This document shows, in pieces, positions 1 to 5,922 of a DNA stretch of 64,000 nucleotides; position 1 is the first letter of the stretch, and every line of letters begins with the position of its first letter. Source of the stretch: Candidatus Sulfotelmatobacter sp. (lineage in GTDB: Bacteria; Acidobacteriota; Terriglobia; Terriglobales; Acidobacteriaceae). Location of the stretch: positions 1 through 64,000 of the forward strand of contig JASHOH010000015.1 in the NCBI GenBank assembly GCA_030041215.1, in the 5' to 3' direction. Below the pieces are notes generated by a model, which worked only from the letters and a program-made list of their open reading frames with translations, did no database searches and was not told where the DNA came from. The position numbers and the translations under genes are program-made.

Positions 1-246
1 CCGGTTTCGCAGATGGATTCCCAGCTGCGAAGGCGGCTGTATCGGGCAATCTATGGATATCCTGCGCTGCAGAAGTATGCGATAGTTCCGCAGAAGCCGA
101 TACGCATCATCGTGAAGAATGGGCACGTCACGCTGGAGGGCGTGGTCGATAGCGAGGCGGACAAAAATATCGCCGGCATTCGCGCCAATGGCGTCTCAGG
201 TACGTTTTCGGTGGAGAATAATTTAAGGGCGGAGTCGGGGAAGTAA
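1..246 (+). CDS. BON-domain protein, C-terminal part (cut by window start)
   Basis: The reading frame is open to the first base of the window, so the ATG at 13 need not be the start. The visible part carries one BON-like module (IRIIVKNGHVTLEGVV followed by a region ending FSVENNLRAE). This is the beta-alpha-beta pattern of the BON family, small domains linked to envelope or phospholipid binding in OsmY-like periplasmic proteins. No signal peptide can be judged because the N-terminus is missing. The function of this copy is unknown. The gene converges on the M24 peptidase gene. Confidence 0.7.
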   Translation, partial: PVSQMDSQLRRRLYRAIYGYPALQKYAIVPQKPIRIIVKNGHVTLEGVVDSEADKNIAGIRANGVSGTFSVENNLRAESGK

Positions 247-256
247 GAGTCGTGGA

Positions 257-277
257 AAAGCGGCCCTTTAGGGCCGC
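257..277 (-). terminator. Intrinsic terminator of the M24 peptidase gene
   Basis: Read on the minus strand there is a perfect 7-bp stem GCGGCCC/GGGCCGC with a 4-nt loop, followed directly by TTTT. It lies about 55 bp past the stop of the minus-strand peptidase gene. On the plus strand the hairpin has no T tract, so it serves mainly the minus-strand gene. A second small palindrome (GGGCTTTAGCCC) lies between it and that stop codon. Confidence 0.7.
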
Positions 278-333
278 GCACGGGCAACGACCCGGTAGGG
301 CTTTAGCCCCGAGTGTGCCGCTCATCAAACAGC

Positions 334-1641
334 CTACCGTTTTCCAAACGGATCCTCCAGCGAAGGGCTCTGCGGCGTGAATAACTCGGCGCCATTTTCG
401 GTTACATGCATGTCGTCTTCCAGCCGGATGCCGAATTCTCCCGGAATATAAATGCCGGGCTCGTTGCTGGTGGTAATGTTGGGCTGAAGCTTGATTGTGT
501 TGCCGCGGACGAGATAAGGCCACTCGTGGCCATCCATGCCAAGGCCGTGGCCGAGGCGGTGGGTAAAATATTTGTAGTCGGGGCCGTAACCGGCGTCAGC
601 AATGACCTTGCGCGCGGCGGCATCGACGGTGCCGCATTCGACTCCCGGATGTGCCGTCGAGAGAGCGGCAGCCTGCGCGCCATGCACGATGTCAAACACT
701 TTTTTCATCTTGTCGCCACTTTGATTTGAGGGCACGTTGCCGAGCAAAAAGGTGCGCGTGATGTCGGACTGATAGCCTTCGACCGTGCAGCCATCGTCGA
801 TCATGATGATCGAGCCTTCGCGGATGATCTGCGGCGTGGCCGAGCCATGCGGAAGTGCCGTGTAAGCATCAACCTGAACGCTGGCTTCTCCCGGAAAACC
901 AAGTTGCTTATACGCCAGATCGATCAGGTCTGACACTTGATGCTGCGTCATGCCTTCCCTCAGCGCGTGATAGACCGCCTCGTAGGCGGCGAGCGTGACC
1001 TGCGCAGCAAGGCGCATGAGCGCAATTTCGTGAGCACTCTTGATCATGCGGCAGCCTGCGGTAACTGGAGTTGCGCTGGTAAATGTGGCTCGCGGTACGG
1101 CTTTGGCGATTCCATCGAAGAAGACGAAGCGAAAGGTTTCTTCCACGCCGATGCGGCCAGTGGCGAGCCCGCGATCTTTCAGTCCTTGCGCTAGGAGTTG
1201 GTATGGGCTTTCGCTTTCCTCCCAGGTACGAATGTCGGGCTTGTCTGCATCGGGGGCGTTGGCGATCTGCTCGCGAGCCCGGCTTTCCTCGAATGCAGGG
1301 CACACATAGTAAGACGACGCTTCCGCCGGCAGCACGAGCCCGAACATGCGCTCGCCGCCCCACCAGCGGATGCCAGTGAAGTAGCGCAGAGACGTGCCTT
1401 CCATCAAGATGATGGCGTCGAGTGAATTCTCGAACATCAGCTTGCGGGCGCGCTCGATTCGTTCCCGGCGTTCGTCGCGCGTGATGGGATTGGCTTCTGC
1501 CTTACGCGACTTTAAGGCCGCGATCGATGGCGGAAGCGAAGAGTTTTGCGGCGGCTCGAGGGCGCCGGCTGCGGCCAGACGCGCCGATGCTGAAGCGGCG
1601 GCTGTGACGCCGACTTGCAGAAGTTGCCGTCGTGAGATCAC
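334..1641 (-). CDS. Exported M24 metallopeptidase (Xaa-Pro aminopeptidase-like)
   Basis: Creatinase/aminopeptidase-P fold. The N-terminal half is the creatinase-type domain (about residues 60-190 of the long frame) and the C-terminal half is the M24 catalytic domain. All five metal ligands of the family are visible: the two Asp in IDDGCTVEGYQSDITRT, the His in HGLGMDGHEWP, and the two Glu in TSNEPGIY and GIRLEDDMHV. An SRRQLLQVG segment followed by an Ala-rich stretch looks like a Tat export signal, so the enzyme probably acts outside the cytoplasm on peptides with proline in position two. I chose the GTG at 1641 because GGAG lies 6 nt upstream and it gives a short Tat n-region. The ORF track start at 1695 adds an unlikely leader of 18 residues. 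Peptidase family is sure, exact substrate is not. Confidence 0.85.
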   Translation of the reverse strand: MISRRQLLQVGVTAAASASARLAAAGALEPPQNSSLPPSIAALKSRKAEANPITRDERRERIERARKLMFENSLDAIILMEGTSLRYFTGIRWWGGERMFGLVLPAEASSYYVCPAFEESRAREQIANAPDADKPDIRTWEESESPYQLLAQGLKDRGLATGRIGVEETFRFVFFDGIAKAVPRATFTSATPVTAGCRMIKSAHEIALMRLAAQVTLAAYEAVYHALREGMTQHQVSDLIDLAYKQLGFPGEASVQVDAYTALPHGSATPQIIREGSIIMIDDGCTVEGYQSDITRTFLLGNVPSNQSGDKMKKVFDIVHGAQAAALSTAHPGVECGTVDAAARKVIADAGYGPDYKYFTHRLGHGLGMDGHEWPYLVRGNTIKLQPNITTSNEPGIYIPGEFGIRLEDDMHVTENGAELFTPQSPSLEDPFGKR

Positions 1642-1913
1642 CAAATGCTCCGATTGGAAGGTCAGTCCAGCATCGATGAGAGATAATTGTCGCACGGAAG
1701 GCGGATTTCGATGCGCGCTGTGGCGAGTGGAGCGCGACCACGGTTGATGAATCTGCCGGGGCGCGGCAGAACTACGTGGAAGACTGCCAGGTTACTGCAA
1801 ACCCAATGTGTTGCAAGTGGAATACGACTGGGAGTTGGAGGAATATTACATTGCCGCGGAGCTGGAGTAATTCGCGGTATAGTTAGGAGCGCAACCGGAA
1901 AGGGGGCATCGTA

Positions 1914-2276
1914 ATGGCAACGTATGCGAGCAGTGGTCGTATGGTAGCGCACAACATGGTCACGACGCAGTTTGAGATTGACGGCTTCCGCGTGACGCGC
2001 ACTCTCGGAGTGGTGCGCGGAATCGTGGTGCGCTCGCGCTCCATCTTCGGCACGATCGGCGCCGGATTACAAACGCTGGTCGGTGGCAATATCACGCTGT
2101 ACACGAATCTGTGCGAGAAGACGCGCGCGGAAGCCTTCGATCTGATGCTGCAACACGCGGCCGAGCTCGGTGGAAACGCAGTCGTGGGCGCACGCTATGA
2201 TGCGACCGAGATCATGCAAGGCGTTACAGAAGTGCTGGCGTACGGGACCGCGGTATATGTTGAGCCGGTGAAATGA
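1914..2276 (+). CDS. YbjQ/UPF0145 family protein
   Basis: A 120-residue protein of the YbjQ (DUF74) family, small proteins that form ring-shaped pentamers and are often labelled heavy-metal-binding, with no firmly known role. Typical features are the early [20 protein letters not shown] segment and the later [17 protein letters not shown] segment, which is the best conserved block of the family. No signal peptide or membrane helix is seen. A GGGGG ribosome site lies about 8 nt before the ATG. It stands alone, followed by a palindromic repeat. Confidence 0.8.
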   Translation: MATYASSGRMVAHNMVTTQFEIDGFRVTRTLGVVRGIVVRSRSIFGTIGAGLQTLVGGNITLYTNLCEKTRAEAFDLMLQHAAELGGNAVVGARYDATEIMQGVTEVLAYGTAVYVEPVK

Positions 2277-2295
2277 AGACGCGTGTCGCCGAACT

Positions 2296-2478
2296 GAGTG
2301 TCATCCCGAACCTGTCGCCAGCCGCGAAAGGGACCTTACGACAGCTTGAACTCCCCATGTCGCGGATGGGAACTGAAATCGGCGCATGCCCCGAAAACGA
2401 TCTCTCTTGCGCGGCTGCCAGTGGGGGCGCATCGCAAGGTCCCTCCGAGAGTTGGCGCTCTCGTTGGGATGACATCGG
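2296..2478. repeat. Imperfect palindromic intergenic element (TCATCCC...GGGATGA type)
   Basis: The non-coding stretch after the YbjQ gene begins GTGTCATCCCGAAC and ends GTTGGGATGACATCGG, so its tips are inverted copies. Inside lie AAAGGGACCTTACG and CGCAAGGTCCCTCC, also inverted. This reads as a decayed stem-loop element of the kind scattered between genes here. Related sequence occurs at 13846-14034, in shorter form near 18265, and inside rsmH. Confidence 0.6.
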
Positions 2479-2489
2479 TTGATGGAAAT

Positions 2490-2915
2490 CTATTCCTTGT
2501 ACAGCCAGCCTGCCACCAGCGCGGCGAAGATTGCTCCAAACCACATCTCGATCATCCAGCCGAAGGGAAGGCCGCGGTCCACAGCAGACCAGGTCGCCTG
2601 GCCAAAATTTTCCGGGAAGCCGCCGATGAAACCGGCGACGAAGCCCACTTTCAGCGCCGTCCCCGGACCGGGCCCCAGTCCAGCGCGTGCCCACGCATAT
2701 AGGTGAGATACCGCAATGGCGAGAATGAACACCAGGATAATCCACTGGCCCACGAAAAACGGATAACGCGGCGTTTTCAGGAACAGGCCAGCATTCTGCG
2801 CGGCGAGATAACGCGCGTTCGTGATGACGTACTGGTTCACGATGAAGCTCCAGACGTTCCAGACGACGCCCCCAGCCAAACCACCCAACCAAATCCTGCT
2901 CCGGTTCAGTTGCAT
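2490..2915 (-). CDS. Conserved-looking small integral membrane protein
   Basis: I start this at MQLNRSRIW (141 residues) rather than at the longer track start, because the extra 32 residues read like a random low-quality leader. The protein has about four hydrophobic segments: WLGGLAGGVVWNVWSFIV, FFVGQWIILVFILAIAVSHLY, a glycine-rich third segment (VGFVAGFIGGF), and MIEMWFGAIFAALVAGWLY near the C-terminus. No catalytic motif is recognised. Proteins with this layout occur as uncharacterised membrane proteins in acidobacteria and related groups; that comparison is from memory. Function unknown. It is divergent from mraZ. Confidence 0.65.
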   Translation of the reverse strand: MQLNRSRIWLGGLAGGVVWNVWSFIVNQYVITNARYLAAQNAGLFLKTPRYPFFVGQWIILVFILAIAVSHLYAWARAGLGPGPGTALKVGFVAGFIGGFPENFGQATWSAVDRGLPFGWMIEMWFGAIFAALVAGWLYKE

Positions 2916-3283
2916 AAGCGCCTCCGCTACTCGACTTTTGCTAAAACCGAGAGTGTACTCCTGCTTGCTGAAAAGGCAAAAGTAAAAGGCAAAGAAAAGC
3001 GCAGAGGACATGCGCGGGCGCGGAGGAAGTCGAATCGGTTCTTCCGTTGTCAGGGCGACCCCTCTTTGGGTGCCGTAATTCCCGAGAGAGGCTCGATTCC
3101 AGCTCGTTTATCCACAGCAAACTCCGCTCCCCGCGCGGCGTGCAAGCAAAATCTTGGCGAACAAATAGCGAATGAACAAAGTTCGTTAATCCAATCTATT
3201 GTGGTCGCCTCAGTGATTAACTACAACCAGTCGTAGTTTGGGTAGACCCTCGCGAAGTGGTAACCCAACCTTGAACTTTATGC

Positions 3284-3311
3284 TTGACAATAAAGGACTT
3301 ACAGGTAAGAT
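3284..3311 (+). promoter_or_regulatory. Sigma70-type promoter of mraZ
   Basis: TTGACA (3284-3289) and TAAGAT (3306-3311) are separated by exactly 16 bp. The match to the -35 consensus is perfect and to the -10 is five of six. It lies about 170 bp before the mraZ ATG and runs directly into the MraZ repeat box, as expected for an autoregulated promoter. The rest of the 2916-3283 spacer holds no gene I can support. Confidence 0.75.
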
Positions 3312-3336
3312 GTGGTCTAAAGTGGAGTTGAGTGGT
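3312..3336 (+). promoter_or_regulatory. MraZ operator: three GTGG repeats with 10-bp period
   Basis: GTGGT (3312), GTGGA (3322) and GTGGT (3332) are spaced exactly 10 bp apart, one helical turn. Characterised MraZ proteins bind TGGGN or AAAGTG-type direct repeats at this same period just after or over their own promoter. Here the first repeat begins right after the -10 hexamer, so bound MraZ would block transcription start. This predicts autorepression of the mraZ-rsmH-ftsL-ftsI unit. Confidence 0.75.
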
Positions 3337-3479
3337 AGCTGCTGTGAGGTTCTGGACCAAGAGGACTGTAAAAGAGGAGCCGGTGGAAAGCCGACCCAAT
3401 AGCACGACGAACAATCCGATCCAGCCGAGTTTGACCCGATTTTGCGCAGTTTTGATGCTCCTGTTGCTTTGCAACAAAA

Positions 3480-3920
3480 ATGTTTCGCGGCAATCACCCA
3501 ACTCGCGTCGACGAAAAAGGACGGCTCAAGGTCCCGGCCGAGTTCAAGCGGGTCATCGACGAGAAGTATGGCACGCAATTCTACATCACCAGCACCGATG
3601 GCAAGGTTGCCGAAGTTTATCCCTTCGAAGAATGGGAGCGCATCGAGCAGAAGCTGGCAGGCTTGTCGAACTACAACCCGACAAAAAAGAAGTTTCTGGA
3701 TCGCGTGAATTACTGGGGCCAGCAGGTGGAAATGGATGGCCAGGGCCGGCTGCTCATGCCGCAAATGTTGCGCGAAGCGGCCGACATCAAGGGCGAAGTT
3801 GCTGTAACCGGCAATTTAAACCGTTTATTGGTACGCAACCTGGAGGCCTACCGCAAGGAGATCGCGGAGCAGCCATTTACGCCTGAGGATGAGAAGACGC
3901 TCGACGAATTGGGCATCTAG
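3480..3920 (+). CDS. mraZ: Transcriptional regulator MraZ
   Basis: MraZ is a DNA-binding protein of the AbrB-like swapped-hairpin class that represses the division/cell-wall cluster it heads. The 146 residues contain two repeated half-domains, each with the signature Asp-x-x-Gly-Arg-Leu: DEKGRLKVP near residue 12 and DGQGRLLMP near residue 87. The N-terminus MFRGNHPTRVD is typical. Length matches the family (about 145-150). It is followed without gap by rsmH (the stop TAG shares its last base with the GTG start). A matching operator lies upstream at 3312-3336. Confidence 0.96.
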   Translation: MFRGNHPTRVDEKGRLKVPAEFKRVIDEKYGTQFYITSTDGKVAEVYPFEEWERIEQKLAGLSNYNPTKKKFLDRVNYWGQQVEMDGQGRLLMPQMLREAADIKGEVAVTGNLNRLLVRNLEAYRKEIAEQPFTPEDEKTLDELGI

Positions 3921-4915
3921 TGGGCGGGGATTCAACAGACACCCCTCAGGGGGTTGGACATGGTGGTCGAGAAGCTATCCATGTCCCGGTTCTTTTAAAA
4001 GAAGCGATCGACTTTTTGAACGTGCGGCGTGGCGGGACCTATATCGATGCCACGGTGGGCCTTGGCGGGCACAGCTACGAAATCGCAAAACGCCTCGGCG
4101 CACCGGGACATTTGATTGGGGTCGATAAAGATCCGAAGGCGCTGGAGATTGCGCGTGAAAAGCTAACCCGAGGTCCCTCGACTGTGCTTTCATCCGCTGT
4201 CGCGGATGAAATGCTCGCTCGGGATGGCAAAGTTAAGGGCGATTGGCCGAGCATCGAGTTGCGGCAGGGATCGTTCGCCGAATTAGCCAACGACCAACGA
4301 CCAGCGACCATCGACGGCTTACTCGCCGATCTCGGCGTCAGCAGTTTGCAGCTTGACGACGCCGCACGCGGATTCAGTTTTCAGGCGGAAGGACCGCTCG
4401 ATATGCGTATGGACCCGCACTCCGAGCGAACCGCCGAACAAGTGGTAAACCACCTCGACGAGCGAGAGCTTGCCGATGTGATTTACGAATTCGGAGAGGA
4501 AAGGAGGTCGCGGAGAATCGCCAGAGCCATTGTCCGGTCGCGGCCGATACGAACGACTGCGCAACTTGCAGAGATCATATCCGCCGCGGCCCGGCCAATG
4601 AATCAGGCTGAACGCAGAATTCATCCCGCGACAAAAACCTTTCAAGCCCTTCGAATCTTCGTAAACCGTGAACTGGAAGATCTGAAGGCGCTGCTCGAAG
4701 TAGCGCCGCGGATTCTGAGGCCAGGCGGACGGGTGGTGATCATTAGCTTTCACTCACTGGAAGATCGCATCGTAAAGGATGCCTTCCGTGAGGGAGAAAA
4801 AAAGTACAAGTACTTCCGGGTGCTGACGAAAAAACCGGTGACGGCATCGGAAGAAGAGCAAGAGCGAAATCCGCGGGCGCGCAGCGCGAAGCTGAGAGCA
4901 GCGGAGAGAGTTTAG
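3920..4915 (+). CDS. rsmH: 16S rRNA (cytosine-1402-N4) methyltransferase RsmH
   Basis: S-adenosylmethionine-dependent enzyme that methylates C1402 of 16S rRNA in the decoding centre. Family marks seen: HVPVLLKEAIDFL near the N-terminus, the SAM-binding DATVGLGGHSYEIAKRL, DGLLADLGVSSLQLD, GRGFSFQ-type AARGFSFQAEGPLDMRMD, and GGRVVIISFHSLEDRIVK. Length 331 is slightly above the usual 300-315. The excess sits between residues about 83 and 115, where an element-like palindrome is read through in frame (see separate entry). GTG start overlaps the mraZ stop by one base, implying translational coupling. A start a few codons downstream cannot be excluded. Confidence 0.95.
   Translation: MGGDSTDTPQGVGHGGREAIHVPVLLKEAIDFLNVRRGGTYIDATVGLGGHSYEIAKRLGAPGHLIGVDKDPKALEIAREKLTRGPSTVLSSAVADEMLARDGKVKGDWPSIELRQGSFAELANDQRPATIDGLLADLGVSSLQLDDAARGFSFQAEGPLDMRMDPHSERTAEQVVNHLDERELADVIYEFGEERRSRRIARAIVRSRPIRTTAQLAEIISAAARPMNQAERRIHPATKTFQALRIFVNRELEDLKALLEVAPRILRPGGRVVIISFHSLEDRIVKDAFREGEKKYKYFRVLTKKPVTASEEEQERNPRARSAKLRAAERV
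4168..4230. repeat. Palindromic repeat absorbed in frame into rsmH
   Basis: Within rsmH the DNA reads GAGGTCCCTCGACT, then the perfect inverted pair TTTCATCCGC / GCGGATGAAA with a 4-nt loop, then GCTCGGGATGG. The outer pieces resemble the tips of the intergenic TCATCCC/GGTCCCTC elements at 2296-2478. It encodes a stretch (roughly GPSTVLSSAVADEMLARDGK) in a region where other RsmH proteins are shorter, between the SAM-binding motif and the DGLLADLG motif. Confidence 0.5.
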
Positions 4916-5028
4916 ATTCCGGAAAACCTGCCGGAGTCCCCGGCATAGCTGTAGTGGCCGTGCCGGGCCTTCAGGTTCAGGCGGACCAGATTTAGCAGGA
5001 CGAAGATCCGCCGAGTAAGGCGGTGGTA

Positions 5029-5069
5029 GGGCTTCAGCAAAAATTCATGGCTGGGTTTTGCTGAAGCCC
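5029..5069. repeat. Perfect 14-bp inverted repeat in the rsmH-ftsL spacer
   Basis: GGGCTTCAGCAAAA (5029-5042) and TTTTGCTGAAGCCC (5056-5069) are exact inverted copies around a 13-nt loop. The 210-bp spacer 4916-5125 holds no gene except this structure and weaker inverted pieces (GCCGGAGTCCCCGGC at 4930, TCCGCC..GGCGG at 5007-5023). It may be a mobile palindrome, a processing site or an attenuator. There is no T-run after the stem on either strand. Confidence 0.7.
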
Positions 5070-5125
5070 GAAGCCGAAACGATGGGATGGGTTCCGTGGT
5101 GGGAATCCAAGTCTGAGGTCAGGAA

Positions 5126-5287
5126 ATGTACACCGGAACGTTGATTAAAGATCTGATGGCGACGGTAGAGCGGGCAGAGCGCGGAGCCCTGCAGAAACAG
5201 ATCGCCGAAGAACTGGAACTGCAGCGCATGTTCGAGCTGCAAGTTTCAGAAATGCAACGCGAGCGGATTTTCGCGGGAGCGGCGTAA
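5126..5287 (+). CDS. Small coiled-coil-like protein (53 aa) before ftsL
   Basis: Too short for the ORF track. It starts MYTGTLIKDLMATVERAERG and continues as a charged amphipathic helix rich in Glu, Gln and Arg (KQIAEELELQRMFELQVSEM), ending FAGAA. Its stop TAA shares one base with the ATG of the ftsL-like gene, and AGG lies just before its ATG (GGTCAGGAAATG). This tight coupling supports a real gene. No family recognised. The position suggests a small partner or regulator in septum assembly, but this is inference from context only. Confidence 0.65.
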   Translation: MYTGTLIKDLMATVERAERGALQKQIAEELELQRMFELQVSEMQRERIFAGAA

Positions 5288-5751
5288 TGGCAACGGCAGC
5301 GGCAGGCTATAGTGCGATTCCGGCGGCGCGGCGAAGGGCCTTCTTCACCGGCACGCCGGAAATCTATTTCGCGAAAGCGATCGACAACTCGCGGCTGGTG
5401 AAAGTCGAAGATCCCCGCCGCAATCGCGAGATGAAGCAGTTCGGCACCGCGCTGGGCTGCCTGTTCCTCCTGGTATTTACGTACGCATGGCAGCATTTTC
5501 GAGCAATCGAATACGGTTATCAGATCGAATCGGCAAAACGCGAGCTAAACAATCTGACGGAAATGAATCGCGCTTTGCACCTGGAAGATGCTTCCTTGCG
5601 GGATCCGGAGCGCATTGACGTGATTGCGCGTCGTATGGGCCTGGTGCCGCCGCAGCCGGGGCAAGTCATTCGCATGGATAACGCCTCTGTGGATCCGAGT
5701 GAGCCGGTCATGGCGAGCGCGCAGCCCACGATCGAACTCGTAGGGCAGTAA
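5287..5751 (+). CDS. ftsL: FtsL-like cell division protein
   Basis: 154 residues, single-pass membrane protein. Order: about 50 mostly polar N-terminal residues, one helix (FGTALGCLFLLVFTYAWQHF, about residues 52-71), then a leucine-zipper-like coiled coil (IESAKRELNNLTEMNRALHLE), then DPERIDVIARRMGLVPPQPGQVI, which is the typical end of FtsL/DivIC family proteins. These bridge the divisome and hold the transpeptidase FtsI. Gene order rsmH - ftsL - ftsI agrees. Sequence identity in this family is always low, so the name rests on layout and position. Confidence 0.85.
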   Translation: MATAAAGYSAIPAARRRAFFTGTPEIYFAKAIDNSRLVKVEDPRRNREMKQFGTALGCLFLLVFTYAWQHFRAIEYGYQIESAKRELNNLTEMNRALHLEDASLRDPERIDVIARRMGLVPPQPGQVIRMDNASVDPSEPVMASAQPTIELVGQ

Positions 5752-5811
5752 GCGCGCACGAGCGACTTTCATGGCGGCCGCTCTTAAGCAGGCCGCCAGA
5801 TTTGTCTAAAC

Positions 5812-5910
5812 GTCAGCGATTAGCAATTGGCGCTCAGCACTTAGATGGTATGTTTCCCGGAAAAATCAGGATTCCACTAAGTGCCAAATGCCAAGTACTA
5901 GATCGGATGT
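5812..5910. repeat. Degenerate AGCACTTAG/TTGGCA intergenic inverted repeat
   Basis: The spacer between ftsL and ftsI contains TTAGCAATTGGCGCTCAGCACTTAG and, further on, CTAAGTGCCAAATGCCAAGTACTAG, which are imperfect inverted copies. The same vocabulary (GCACTTAG, TTGGCA, CAATTGCC) recurs at 14629-14745 and 21475-21570. No coding potential is seen in it. Confidence 0.55.
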
Positions 5911-5922
5911 ACGTCAGCGTTC

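Noticed and set aside
3108-3116. Perfect DnaA box TTATCCACA before mraZ
   Set aside because: A single box can occur by chance and no others cluster with it, so not an origin signal.
2703-3236. Plus-strand 177-residue ORF before mraZ
   Set aside because: Runs antisense through the membrane protein gene and into the promoter spacer; no motif.
3332-3886. Plus-strand 184-residue ORF over mraZ
   Set aside because: Out of frame with mraZ and begins inside the MraZ operator.
4270-4312. ACCAACGACCAGCGACCATCGAC stretch in rsmH as a separate repeat
   Set aside because: Short low-complexity coding sequence (ANDQRPATIDG) without inverted structure; could be codon-driven.
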